Translations under genes and position numbers: made by a program
Assembly: GCA_030740295.1 (NCBI GenBank)
Contig: JASLXP010000460.1
Span: 1 to 21,407 of the forward strand
Length of the DNA stretch: 21,407 bases
Source: Planctomycetota bacterium
GTDB lineage: Bacteria > Planctomycetota > PUPC01 > JACPCR01
Direction of reading: 5' to 3'
Notes under the pieces: model-generated
Database searches by the model: none
Seen by the model: only the letters and a program-made list of their open reading frames with translations
Told to the model about the DNA's origin: nothing
Shown here: positions 8,001 through 16,517 of the stretch, piece after piece
Numbering within the stretch: position 1 is the first letter of the stretch
Layout of the letters: every line of letters begins with the position of its first letter

Positions 8001-9016
8001 GCGCTGAGAGCTCGGTGATGCCCGATGCCTTGCTCTATTCCGGCAAATCGGAATGGGCAAAAGTTGAACCGCTCTCAGGCCGGATTGTTTCGCAGGCGAC
8101 GGCAGACGGTAAAGCTGCGCGCACCATTGATGGTATAGAAGTTCAGGTGGTCAATGGCAGCCAGGGCGATGGCCTTCGGATCGTGAAAGACGGCAAGCAG
8201 ATTCCATCCATTGGACTGGCCTATCCGTGGAACGGCGTCGCGCGAAGTGTTCGTATTCGACTTTCCGACCTGCAGATGGCCGGCGGACGCATCTACCTCT
8301 TTGCCGACGCTCGCCCGCGTTCCAGTTGGGCACGCATCGTCGCCATTGAAGCGAACAGCGGGAAGGCTGTCCTGAACATTCGTGCCGACCACGTAAAAGA
8401 CTTCGCCTGCGACGGCCAATACCTGGCAGCAATGAAGTCCCATGCCCACCGCTCTTCGCTGCTGGTCTATGAAGCGGCGAGTGGCAAACTGATCCTGGAA
8501 AAGGAACTGGCTTCAACAGGCGTGTGGCTGGAGCCGGTGGTGCGGCAGGGCAAAGTATTCTTACTCGATGATATCGACTGGGCTCTGTCCGCGTTGGATA
8601 TCCGAGAGAACGTCTTCGATTACAGGGTGACTTTCGCCGGAACGTTTCCCCGTCCTCCGATTCTCCACGATGGTGTGCTTTACCTGCACGTGCGCGCCTA
8701 CAAAGAACGAACCATCTATCTTCATGCCATAGACCCCGCGACCGGACGAATCATCTGGCGAACGAATATGCAGTCCATGAGCGTCCACTCCCCGCCCATC
8801 TTCCGTGGGCCGGACATCATTTACCTCAACCCGGAAACCCACCGCATCTTCAAGATAGACAAGGCAACCGGCCATCGTCACGCCCAAGCCGGATACCGGG
8901 ACCAGCTTACCGAGCAGCAGTTATTCCATTTGCAGAAAGTCCATCTGTTTAACGGCCACCTGGTGCTGGTCGGCAGCCGCGGATCTATCAATGCTTTTGA
9001 GATTGTTGAAGAATGA
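5015..9016 (+). CDS. Exported TPR protein with C-terminal PQQ-type beta-propeller
   Basis: This protein has up to 1333 residues. A hydrophobic segment near residues 38-53 (ALYMVVLILTALAIHA, then EES) looks like a signal peptide or anchor, so most of the chain is periplasmic. Residues about 60-620 and 690-960 are helical TPR repeats, e.g. YFLQIGDLYAREGQLEEALA and VFFQLGTRYFRAEQIDKTV. A non-TPR linker rich in Gly lies near 625-690. Residues about 985-1333 form a PQQ/BamB-like propeller with blades such as LHAIDPATGRIIWRTN. TPR and propeller domains usually bind proteins, so a scaffold role is likely but its partner is unknown. The start is uncertain: ATGs at 5015, 5033 (AGGG four bases upstream), 5048 and 5108 are in frame, and only the first three keep the basic n-region before the hydrophobic stretch. 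Its stop overlaps an ATG by four bases (ATGA). Confidence 0.88.
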   Translation: MQDQGSMHLISMSNGWNATVCRRGHQRAVSLMNACQPALYMVVLILTALAIHAEESLFQLAPARQKVVDKYMNILLEDVRNELAFQRVYSAFKDEDKEYLLVNFMKNAIRLQPRKAGLRIILGQLYASFKDLHQAGVELKTAARMTPGSFYARFLLASVFFKQTRYAEAATEFRNASALATGMDDRARCLNELARVYGEAGQWDEARKVWEEIAELRRSDLESFRMLAEVCRDFEQWDLAERWLNRMHELAKGNSEVSCRALMELGEIFFDQKRFSDSANSYRKAKALVSESHWLSAELNKRIRICFEQENRARELRRDLEESLKKTGDDVNRLLELADILIADGEQALAAQYLKAASEASPRDVHILERHRSLLIQLKDDDGFEEVSKRLRALSPQNVHYKLQDADYYVSRSNLERAKTIWDEVIEEDPKGAARYLSVARAMAAVERLDWAEDTYQKLIEIAADVLAYKIELAALQLRRADEVLPDGTPAEEWLARSQAYIKKAEDLLLAVSGNDRLTLAEAQLTGRLLLEHRRLETARKVLALGKDRFPQDMGLVKMYGNSCLLLGAAKPSGSKQQRDLFTEAINSNLKAFDLAPHPAIQRELNSELVGLSLGHGRNTSGNVAYGGLGGLRALLKKHATDFFGRPKDPMPAWCIADVQRQAPDGVLDMKGVKGAPGIFRVYLGRFGRTKSGLAYFNRAVTRDPLFVPGYLGKAFAYSNEDSFEQAVIELRKASIIDPVNKWKYFLQIGDLYAREGQLEEALAFWDRVSQRVFTDATVFFQLGTRYFRAEQIDKTVVMLKKAIRINPDIAAYHMTLGNVYDYLQRYDDAVTEFRKALETSSQGMLLSVRERLSEIQLAWAYELFDRKDYAGALKQFQEIRAFQEVMESHYRKNNDEFALKRLSPESADVQVQMARCNEFLGKKEAARALYERAAGQLPDALIRLSQTRSMSLAALLKEQRTEESIKPDNLRTAGAVTARPFHLKKVRHVKLYDVGAESSVMPDALLYSGKSEWAKVEPLSGRIVSQATADGKAARTIDGIEVQVVNGSQGDGLRIVKDGKQIPSIGLAYPWNGVARSVRIRLSDLQMAGGRIYLFADARPRSSWARIVAIEANSGKAVLNIRADHVKDFACDGQYLAAMKSHAHRSSLLVYEAASGKLILEKELASTGVWLEPVVRQGKVFLLDDIDWALSALDIRENVFDYRVTFAGTFPRPPILHDGVLYLHVRAYKERTIYLHAIDPATGRIIWRTNMQSMSVHSPPIFRGPDIIYLNPETHRIFKIDKATGHRHAQAGYRDQLTEQQLFHLQKVHLFNGHLVLVGSRGSINAFEIVEE

Positions 9017-9054
9017 CTGATTGGAGACAGCGTCCAAATCGTAGCCTCACCCCT

Positions 9055-9248
9055 GGCCCGAAAGGCCAAAAAATACTAGCCCAGGGCAACGCCCTGGGTA
9101 GAGGGACGAAAAATAATTCCAGCCCTGTAGGGGCGGCACAATCGAACTCACTTCGACCATCTGTTTTGCCCTTACAGGGCTCACCGGCCAACGTTTCTCC
9201 GGTCCCAGGGCGTTGCCCTGGGCTGATATGTTTCGGCCCCTTCGGGGC
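9055..9248. repeat. Inverted pair of REP-like three-hairpin units
   Basis: Unit 1 (about 9055-9141) consists of a small GGCC hairpin, then the hairpin CCCAGGGC-AAC-GCCCTGGG (9080-9098), then a GCCCTGTAGGGGC element. Unit 2 (about 9164-9248) has the same three parts in the same order on the opposite strand: a CCCTTACAGGGC element, CCCAGGGC-GTT-GCCCTGGG (9204-9222) and GCCCC-TTC-GGGGC (9236-9248). The hairpin cores are near-identical while the linkers differ. Multi-hairpin GC-rich units of this kind are common between genes in planctomycete-like and verrucomicrobial genomes, and resemble REP/BIME elements, which is family knowledge and not proof of origin. The frame through them is open, so gene callers may read them as protein. 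Confidence 0.85.
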
Positions 9249-9261
9249 GAAGAATTCAAAA

Positions 9262-9327
9262 GTTCGTAGTGCACGCTTCAGCGTGTTCTGCCGGCCCCGA
9301 CAATACGCTAAAGCGTGCACTACGAAC
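9262..9327. repeat. Palindromic repeat with 23-bp arms
   Basis: GTTCGTAGTGCACGCTTCAGCGT at 9262-9284 is matched in reverse complement by 9305-9327 at 22 of 23 positions, with a 20-base loop. The outer end sequence GCACTACGAA (9317-9326) recurs as a direct copy 13 bases further on, at about 9340-9349, inside the signal-peptide coding region of the next gene. That could be a mark of how the element arrived. It lies next to the REP-like pair but is a different repeat. Confidence 0.85.
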
Positions 9328-9336
9328 GGAAGGCCG

Positions 9337-12300
9337 TTGGCACTACGAATCGCGGTCGTCACAGCGTTTCTCTTCGTAATCTCTCCGCCATGCACCAACG
9401 CAGAGCAGGCCACACAGGCAACCGACGAGAAGCTCAAAGACCACCTCTCCAATCTCGAATCGCTTGTCGATGCGGATGCCGAAGGCATGAAGTTCCGCTT
9501 CCGCACGAAGTTCAATCGCAAGTACGATCCCGACCAGAACAACCGGGTGCTGGTGGCGAAAAAAACAGACAACCCGCCGATACTCGACGGCATCCTCGAT
9601 GACAACTGCTGGAAGGCGGAAGGCACACAGGACACCTGGAAACACAGAACTCACACCGCCTGGGTCAAGCCGGCGACCACGACTCCAGGCTTCAAGCAGA
9701 CGGTCTTGTATGTCTGTTACGACGAGAAGAATCTCTATTTTGCATTTGTCGCGGAAGAGCCGGAACCCAAGAGCGTCATCTTCGGTGAGAAGCATGAGAT
9801 CAGCGAGGATCACTGGAAGGGCGTCTATTACGGCGGCGATTGCGGCGAGCTTTTCATCGAGACGGGCGGCTTTGGCGGGGACGGCCATATCTGGCAGTTC
9901 ATTTTCAATATCTACGACCACATGACCTACGACGCGCCTTCGCCGTCCGGAAAGAACGGAATGGCCTGGAAGTCGGGCGTCAAACTCAAAGGCGCGATGG
10001 GGCCGAAGCGCTGGATCGTGGAGATGTCGATCCCCTTCAAGGGCTTTGCCTGGGATGATTACAGATTGGCCGGCACGCCCAAACGCGGCGAGTTGTGGGG
10101 CCTGCGCGTCGTTCGGGACGGCCGACCTCCCGCCACCGCTTACAGCAGAGGCTCCGGCAGCTACGAAGAACGCTTCTTCAACACATGGACCTACAATCCA
10201 ATCGAAGCATGGGCGAATCCATGGCCCACGGGCGCGCTCTACTTCGACGACATCAATCTCTTGAGGAACGGCGCGTTCAACGAAGACCTGGACAACGACG
10301 GTAAGCTCGATCACTGGCAGATCAGAAAATCGACCGACGATCTGGACGCCGGCCTCAGCTTCGACGAAGAGTTGGGATTCGGAGCGGTCACCTGCAAGCT
10401 GACGAATCAGGCTGATCTGTTTCAGGTCTCACAAGTCGTGGATGTGATCCCTGGAAAGTTCTATTCGCTTACCGGGAAGATCAAGGTCGAGAGTGGACAG
10501 GGCGAGGTCATTGCAGGCTTCCAGTCACCCGCACGCAAGATGACCATCACCGAGCCCGGCAAGTGGCACGACCTGGACCTCGAGATCTTCACCGGTGCGG
10601 ATCAGAAAGAAGCGAACCTCTACCTCCTCTTCAGAGGCGGCGTGGAAAAAGTGCTGATTGATGAGCTGGTCGTCAGACAACAGCCGTTCGGCACGGAGGA
10701 AGGCGTCTACTGCCTGACCGGCAATGCTTTTCGACCGGAGCTCAATGTGCGGGACAGTTGGAATATCAAGGGCCGCTATACCTACCGTGAACCAGACTCC
10801 GGCGAGTTCCTGCCGCCGAGCATGCGGAAATTCCCCAACGGTCTGACGGCCGGCAAGCCCGACCTCGGTATCGGTTCCGTGACCGATGGCTGGCTTCCTT
10901 TCGACAAAGGAAGCCTGACCAAGGGCGGCCATAATTTCGTCCAGTGGCCATGGAACATCCAGGCCAACCTGATACGACCCACCTATCCGTACGGCCATGA
11001 AGAAATCTTTGACCTGGGTCGCGATTTTTACGTCACGGGAATCGATTCTCTTTTCGCCAGCTCGGTCAAGCATGTCTCGCTTTATGTAAAACCGGAAAAG
11101 GCTGACGGATTTCTTCTGGTGAACAGGCTCAACGGCCCAGGAGTGCTCCACCCCAGGAGCGACACGATTTACGTGCGCTTCCGCGGCATTAATTCGGTGG
11201 GGCGCTACCTCAAGCTTCATTGGATCGAACGCACACTCGAAGGCGGGTCCCAATACTTCATGCAAATCTGGGGAACGAAGAAAGGCGACCACGGCGACCT
11301 GGAAGTCACGCGTTTTCGCTGGAAGGAAGGCATTACCGTCAAGAAACCGAAAGTGCCCTCGTTCTCGCGCATCCGTAAGCCCTTCATCGTTCCTCAGCCC
11401 CGGCAGATTACGTGGTCGGAAGGGCCGTACGTTGTTTCTTCCAAGACCCAAATAGTGTGCCAGCAACAGGGGCTGGCCATGGGTATCGGGAAAGACTTCG
11501 CAGACGATACCGCGAGAATTCACGCGGTGCGCTTACCGGTCGTGGCACTTGAAGAAGAACTGAAATCAAATCCGGCGCTTGCCGATTGCATTGTGATCGG
11601 CGATGTGGGCGCTTCTCCTCAGATCGCACGAATTGCCAACGAGGCTGGCTTGAAAATCACACCAACCGATCCGGGGCAACAGGGATATGCACTGGTTGTG
11701 GACGCAAGGCGCGTGCTGGTGATCGGCTCCGGTGAAGATCAGCACGGCGCCTACTATGGGATCTCGAGCGTCATGCAGCTCCTGCGGCGGGACGCGGATT
11801 CCAGGCTGATCGTTCCGGGCTGCCGCGTTCGCGACTGGCCGAACGTTCAGGTTCGCGGCGCTTATTTCCAGTATTTCGACCACCTGCGTCTTGGGGACGA
11901 TCTGAGACAAATCATCAGTCTCTACGGTCTGATGCGAGTGAACAGGATCGAGCATGCCCGGCCGCGCATTCATTTGGAGTCGGGAAATGAAAAGCAGTTG
12001 GCCGCTTACAAAGACCTGCGGGGTTACCTCCGCCGTCACTACATGACCTGGGCACAGCCCGGCGACCACTGGGGCCGTGGCGCACGAAATCAGTACGCCG
12101 ACAAGAACATGATCCATATCGAAATGATGGACGATGAAGATGACCACATGCTTCGAGAGAAGACCAACCTGGCCCGCCTTAACGTCTGCCCTTCATCGAG
12201 CCATGGCTACTACCTCAATCGCGATTTGGTGCATGCCATGTCCGATCAGCTCAACGAAACCGAAGCGGTCTCGCTCAACACCGACGAGATGAATTTCGTG

Positions 12301-14238
12301 AACGACGGCTCACGTTGGAACGCGTGCCGGCGCTGTCTTCGGCGTGGTCTCGATGGCCCGGATCTGTTCTACGAGTACTACGTTCGCTTCTACGATCTGG
12401 CCCGGCGGAACGGCGTGAAGATGGAGACCATCGACACCATGCTCACCCCCGACGGCGGCAACAGCAGATACAACAACATGGGCGATGCCTATCCCTACAT
12501 TCCCCGTGACATGACCATGGTTTCCTGGAAGGGATCGATTGGAAAGCCCCACAGCAACCCGGAATATGCCATCGACCATTTCGATCGACTGCTCGGCATC
12601 AATGCCTGGGGATACAGGGAGAACTACGGCGATCCCTACGGCGGGCCGAGTCCTGATTTCAAACAGAAAACCAATCGGCGCATCGGTGGCTCGATCGATT
12701 CCTACTGGGGCGCCGGGTCGAACCAGGGAATGATCCTCGGCCCTCTGGCCAAAGCGCAGGGCGGCCAGGCCATGGCCATGTATTACTCCCATCCCGTTGG
12801 CGCGGAGTTCCTGTGGAGCCCGGCCAATCCGATGCCGAACACGTTCGAGTTTGCCAATCGCATGGTCAACCTAACGGTCCGGCTCAACGAACGATACTTC
12901 GCCCGGCCGTTCCCCAGTTGGCAGGAAGACCGCACGCCGAAATGGTTCAAAGTAGCTCTGAATGGGACCGCCAATTGGAGCCACATCGATGAACTCCCGG
13001 CCGACGGCAAAGGCTGGCTCGACTGGGGCAGCAATTACGATCTGCGGCAGTTGCCGACAGGTGACACCAAGATTGAAGAGGTGCCTTTCCGCATCATCGA
13101 ACCCTCCACGAACAACGGGCGTTCGATCATCTTCCTGGCCAACTACCCGGAGGGATCGGAGCTCGCACCGGCCCTGCCGCGTTCGGTACGGGAGATTCAG
13201 ATCGAACGCAGCGTCGCCAGTCTTTGCTTCTTAAAGATGCGAGTGGGCGCCGGCTATCCGGCATCTTTTGTCGCGGTCTACGAAGACGGGCGGGAGCTTA
13301 CCTTCAACCTGGACGTCCGAGACCAGGATGTCGCATCCTCGTATCGTTGGGACCATCCGCACAACTATGAGCAGATGGAGCGCTGGGGGAAATCCATCAC
13401 AAAAGCCAATCCCTTCCTGCGCCACATCGATTTCATGAGCCGGCCAGGCTGGTTCGGCTACACCACGTCCGGCGACGAATGCTCCGCACGCATTCATGAA
13501 TGGGTGAACCCGTATCCGGAGCTCCCGGTGAAGTCGATTCGAATCTTCTATCCGCTCGTCCAAATCACCAGCGAACGAACAGCAGTCCTGGCCATCAGCG
13601 GCATCGAAGCCGAAGAGCAGGACGTCGAACGATGGTCGCGCAAAGCGCGTCCCCCGCTACGCCCATCAACCACCTCCTACGCTGCGTTGAGAAGACTGAA
13701 ACCATTGCTCATTGGCGGAGAACCGGAATTCAAGACGAGTGAATCCGGTTACCGAAATGCCACTGGCCGTTACCTGGAGGAGAAGGGGGAAGCGCTCTAC
13801 GCGATCGAGGCAGTGGACGGCAACAACACCTACCGCGCCCTTGAGAAATCCAACCGTCCATGTTTCCTCGGCGGGATTTCCCAGGGCAAACGAAAGTGGC
13901 AGGTCAATGTCAGAATTCTCAAACCGTCGCCCGTCAAAGCCGTTGCCTTCTGCGGCCGATTCTCAAGTGGGATGCCTCGCAACAAGAAGGGTGCAGGCAC
14001 GTTCAAACTCGCCCGTGCGGATTACACGATCAAGGTCCGAACTCTCGACGGAAAATGGCAGCAGGTCGGCCAAGTGAGGTCCGCATGCGGGGAAGACGGA
14101 CTGCACTACTTTGCAGTCCCGTCATTAACCATCGATCGAATTCAGGCTGAAGTGTCCGTCACCGATGCGCAAAGCAACGTCTACTACCAGGGCGTCTTTG
14201 CGCCAGGGATCAGCTATCTGCAGGCGTACGGGGAGTGA
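9337..14238 (+). CDS. Large exported GH20-like glycosidase with carbohydrate-binding modules
   Basis: Numbering from a TTG start at 9337 gives 1633 residues. Residues 2-24 form a signal peptide (ALRIAVVTAFLFVISPPCTNA). Next come a CBM9-like domain opening at PPILDGILDDNCW (about 78-285), a CBM4/9-like domain opening at LLRNGAFNEDLDNDGKLDHW (about 307-450), a discoidin-like region (about 510-660), a GH20b-like domain (about 684-800), then a TIM-barrel-like region from about 835 with an Asp-Glu pair at 983-984 (NTDEMNF). In GH20 such a pair drives substrate-assisted cleavage of N-acetylhexosamines. A long beta-rich C-terminal region follows. The frame is open back to an ATG at 9013 that overlaps the previous stop. 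The extra 108 residues translate repeats and would bury the signal peptide, so 9337 (GGAAGG at 9328-9333) is preferred. GH20 assignment is probable; substrate and activity are unproven. Confidence 0.8.
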   Translation: MALRIAVVTAFLFVISPPCTNAEQATQATDEKLKDHLSNLESLVDADAEGMKFRFRTKFNRKYDPDQNNRVLVAKKTDNPPILDGILDDNCWKAEGTQDTWKHRTHTAWVKPATTTPGFKQTVLYVCYDEKNLYFAFVAEEPEPKSVIFGEKHEISEDHWKGVYYGGDCGELFIETGGFGGDGHIWQFIFNIYDHMTYDAPSPSGKNGMAWKSGVKLKGAMGPKRWIVEMSIPFKGFAWDDYRLAGTPKRGELWGLRVVRDGRPPATAYSRGSGSYEERFFNTWTYNPIEAWANPWPTGALYFDDINLLRNGAFNEDLDNDGKLDHWQIRKSTDDLDAGLSFDEELGFGAVTCKLTNQADLFQVSQVVDVIPGKFYSLTGKIKVESGQGEVIAGFQSPARKMTITEPGKWHDLDLEIFTGADQKEANLYLLFRGGVEKVLIDELVVRQQPFGTEEGVYCLTGNAFRPELNVRDSWNIKGRYTYREPDSGEFLPPSMRKFPNGLTAGKPDLGIGSVTDGWLPFDKGSLTKGGHNFVQWPWNIQANLIRPTYPYGHEEIFDLGRDFYVTGIDSLFASSVKHVSLYVKPEKADGFLLVNRLNGPGVLHPRSDTIYVRFRGINSVGRYLKLHWIERTLEGGSQYFMQIWGTKKGDHGDLEVTRFRWKEGITVKKPKVPSFSRIRKPFIVPQPRQITWSEGPYVVSSKTQIVCQQQGLAMGIGKDFADDTARIHAVRLPVVALEEELKSNPALADCIVIGDVGASPQIARIANEAGLKITPTDPGQQGYALVVDARRVLVIGSGEDQHGAYYGISSVMQLLRRDADSRLIVPGCRVRDWPNVQVRGAYFQYFDHLRLGDDLRQIISLYGLMRVNRIEHARPRIHLESGNEKQLAAYKDLRGYLRRHYMTWAQPGDHWGRGARNQYADKNMIHIEMMDDEDDHMLREKTNLARLNVCPSSSHGYYLNRDLVHAMSDQLNETEAVSLNTDEMNFVNDGSRWNACRRCLRRGLDGPDLFYEYYVRFYDLARRNGVKMETIDTMLTPDGGNSRYNNMGDAYPYIPRDMTMVSWKGSIGKPHSNPEYAIDHFDRLLGINAWGYRENYGDPYGGPSPDFKQKTNRRIGGSIDSYWGAGSNQGMILGPLAKAQGGQAMAMYYSHPVGAEFLWSPANPMPNTFEFANRMVNLTVRLNERYFARPFPSWQEDRTPKWFKVALNGTANWSHIDELPADGKGWLDWGSNYDLRQLPTGDTKIEEVPFRIIEPSTNNGRSIIFLANYPEGSELAPALPRSVREIQIERSVASLCFLKMRVGAGYPASFVAVYEDGRELTFNLDVRDQDVASSYRWDHPHNYEQMERWGKSITKANPFLRHIDFMSRPGWFGYTTSGDECSARIHEWVNPYPELPVKSIRIFYPLVQITSERTAVLAISGIEAEEQDVERWSRKARPPLRPSTTSYAALRRLKPLLIGGEPEFKTSESGYRNATGRYLEEKGEALYAIEAVDGNNTYRALEKSNRPCFLGGISQGKRKWQVNVRILKPSPVKAVAFCGRFSSGMPRNKKGAGTFKLARADYTIKVRTLDGKWQQVGQVRSACGEDGLHYFAVPSLTIDRIQAEVSVTDAQSNVYYQGVFAPGISYLQAYGE

Positions 14239-14310
14239 TGACGAAGGCCCAGATGTGTTACGCGGTACGGGAAGAAAAACGCGTAGTTCTGTTCACGTTT
14301 CGGATCCGAA

Positions 14311-14510
14311 TCTTTCTTACTTTTCATCTTGCTTTTCATCTCTTCTTTTTCTCTGTCTTCTTTTCATCTCTTCTTTTCATCTTCACTTTCTCCCGCTCTG
14401 GCTGCCTCGTTCTGCTTTCAGAAGATGCCCTGAAAAGAAAAGGGAAGACAAAAACCGAAGATCAAAAGACGGAAGAAGAAAAGTGAGGATTAGAAGCAAG
14501 ATTAAAAGGA
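14311..14510 (+). repeat. Polypyrimidine/polypurine repeat, copy A
   Basis: The 183 bases 14311-14493 are homologous to the reverse complement of 16675-16857, which has exactly the same length. The first 31 and last 30 bases are identical between copies and the middle is diverged. Similarity continues about 17 bases further (AGAAGCAAGATTAAAAG). The first half is almost all pyrimidine (TTTTCATCTT motifs) and the second half almost all purine, so the element can fold on itself as a long imperfect hairpin. An open frame of about 80 codons crosses it but is low-complexity and not credible as a gene. Together with about 70 featureless bases on each side, this fills the 341-bp gap between the GH20-like and BatA-like genes. 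Confidence 0.85.
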
Positions 14511-14579
14511 AGTGCCTAAAACCTCATTCTTGATCGTCCGAAGGGCGACCCGAACGCTGCCAGAGGGTCATTCGTCCGC

Positions 14580-16469
14580 ATGCAACAGATTCACTTCATA
14601 GAGCAATCCTCGCTTTGGTCTCTGGCGCTGCTGCTGGTCGTCATTGGCTTCTATCTGCTGCGGATGCCTCGTAAGCGGGTACGGCTCTCCTCACTCGCAT
14701 ACCTTCGGGAGCTTGTGCAGGAGTCCCGCCAGTTGAAGCGGCGTTGGCGGACGATTTTGTCCTTTGTTCTGCAGTGCGCGCTTCTTCTGTTGCTTGCGTT
14801 CTCCGCGGCTCGCCCGCTTCTCACATCGGGGCAGTTGGAGAATCGGCGCATCGTGATTGTGCTCGATGTCTCGGCCAGCATGCAGGCCGATGAGCCGGAT
14901 GAAAACGCGACCCGGTTCGATCTTGCCAGGGAACACGCACGGAGCATCGTCCGCCGCATGGAGCACGGGGACCAGATGCTCATCATCGCCGCGGATCAGG
15001 AGGCAAGAATTGTCCAGCAGTTCGAGAAAGACCGCCGTACGCTCTACCGCACGCTGGATGCATTGAAGCCCGGCGCCCGAGCTACGAATCTGACCCCAGC
15101 GCTCGATCTCATCCGGGAAGTCACTCGCCCATTCCCCGAAGCGTCCGTGTATCTGATCTCTGACGGGGCAACCGATGCCGAGCCCAGACGCCACGAAGAC
15201 ATCATCGCCAGGACGCAAACGATCATCGTGGGCCAAGCCAAAGGCAACGTCGGGATCATAGACTTCTCCTCGCGGCGCAATCTGGATTCCGAGCGCGACT
15301 TCTCGGCAATTATCGTACTGATGAACACTTTCGAGACGCCCCAAAAAATTTCTTTGCGGCTGAGCATCGAGAGCACCCTCGTCGATGCGCGGGACGTGAC
15401 ACTGCAGCCCGGCGAGGAACATCGTGAGAGATTTGAAGGCACATTGCTGACCGGTGGCGCCTTTACCGCAAAGGTCGATCTTCAGGACTCGAAATCCGTT
15501 GACGTGTTTCTTCTGGACAATGTGGTCTACGAATGGATACCAAAGCCGGTCCGTCAGAAGGTTCTGGTTGTCGCACCGGAGGATGAGCTCGGCGGGTATC
15601 TCGACGCGGCCATGAGCGCAAACATCGGAGTTCAAGGCTACCGGGTGAGCCCGGACGACTACAGCGCCAGATACGACGTCAGCGCGATGATTTTTTACAA
15701 CTGGCTGCCGGACGAGCTCCCCGATCACCATGTGGTGATGGTCAACACGCGGGGGCAGACTCCTTACCTGAATATCGAATCCGGCTCGGTGCTTCGCCCG
15801 CTCATGGACACCTGGGACCGCACTCACCCGCTCATGAATTACATCCGCCTGGAGAACCTTCTCCTTGGCGAAGCACTCAACGTGAAGGGCACGGAATGGA
15901 TGGAGCCCGTGGCGCACGCCGTGCAATCCCCCATCATCCTTGCCGGGCAAAGAGGACGGTGGAAGCAAATCTTCGTGGCCTTCGATCCGCAAAATTCAGA
16001 CTTCCCATTTCGTCTGGCATTTCCCGTACTGCTGTCGAACGCGTTTCTTTGGTTCAGTGCGGAAGAAGACGCCACGGTCACTCAGATTCATCCCGGTCGG
16101 CCTTTTCCTATCCTCGTTCCAGACGATCTCCGGCAGGAGATCAAAGAAATCGCCGCACAGAATCCGGCCGGTGAAAGACGAGCTCTTCCGGTTTCAGAAG
16201 GCACTGCGCTTTACTCCGAAACCGAACAGCTCGGCACCTACCGATATCAGATCGGGGATCGAGAGCTGGGCTTCGGCGTCAACCTGGCCAGCCCATCCGA
16301 ATCCAACATCGCCCGCCGTCCAGCATTCGAGGCCGGGCGAGCCAAACAATCTGAAGAAGAAACAGAAACACCAGCCGTCGAGCGAGAGCTCTGGTTCCTG
16401 CTCAACTGGATCGCACTGGCGGTCGTGTGTGTAGAAATGTTCCTTTATCACCGGAGAGTGATTTTTTAA
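14580..16469 (+). CDS. BatA-like membrane protein with von Willebrand A domain
   Basis: This 629-residue protein has two N-terminal membrane helices (about 11-28 and 58-80) in the arrangement of the BatA/aerotolerance-regulator N-terminal domain. A vWA domain follows with a complete metal site: Asp96-x-Ser98-x-Ser100 (VLDVSASM), Thr169 and Asp195 (LISDGATD). A beta-rich region spans 215-320, then a Rossmann/amidotransferase-like stretch from about 330 ending in FRLAFPVLLSNAFLWF. One C-terminal membrane helix lies near 606-624. Proteins of this kind are part of MoxR-vWA clusters thought to act in envelope protein assembly or stress tolerance. The usual MoxR and DUF58 genes are absent here. The neighbour downstream has the same theme. 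The ATG at 14580 has GAGGG 12 bases upstream, a loose spacing. The gene is flanked on both sides by inverted copies of one repeat. Confidence 0.87.
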   Translation: MQQIHFIEQSSLWSLALLLVVIGFYLLRMPRKRVRLSSLAYLRELVQESRQLKRRWRTILSFVLQCALLLLLAFSAARPLLTSGQLENRRIVIVLDVSASMQADEPDENATRFDLAREHARSIVRRMEHGDQMLIIAADQEARIVQQFEKDRRTLYRTLDALKPGARATNLTPALDLIREVTRPFPEASVYLISDGATDAEPRRHEDIIARTQTIIVGQAKGNVGIIDFSSRRNLDSERDFSAIIVLMNTFETPQKISLRLSIESTLVDARDVTLQPGEEHRERFEGTLLTGGAFTAKVDLQDSKSVDVFLLDNVVYEWIPKPVRQKVLVVAPEDELGGYLDAAMSANIGVQGYRVSPDDYSARYDVSAMIFYNWLPDELPDHHVVMVNTRGQTPYLNIESGSVLRPLMDTWDRTHPLMNYIRLENLLLGEALNVKGTEWMEPVAHAVQSPIILAGQRGRWKQIFVAFDPQNSDFPFRLAFPVLLSNAFLWFSAEEDATVTQIHPGRPFPILVPDDLRQEIKEIAAQNPAGERRALPVSEGTALYSETEQLGTYRYQIGDRELGFGVNLASPSESNIARRPAFEAGRAKQSEEETETPAVERELWFLLNWIALAVVCVEMFLYHRRVIF

Positions 16470-16517
16470 TGACGAAGTGCCCTCTGGCAAGAAGCCAATA
16501 AATCCATCAGCTCATGC

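Noticed and set aside
14235..14486. Open frame of 83 codons after the GH20-like gene
   Set aside because: It is Phe/Ser/Lys-rich low-complexity translation of repeat copy A, has no ribosome binding site, and its frame is not kept in copy B.
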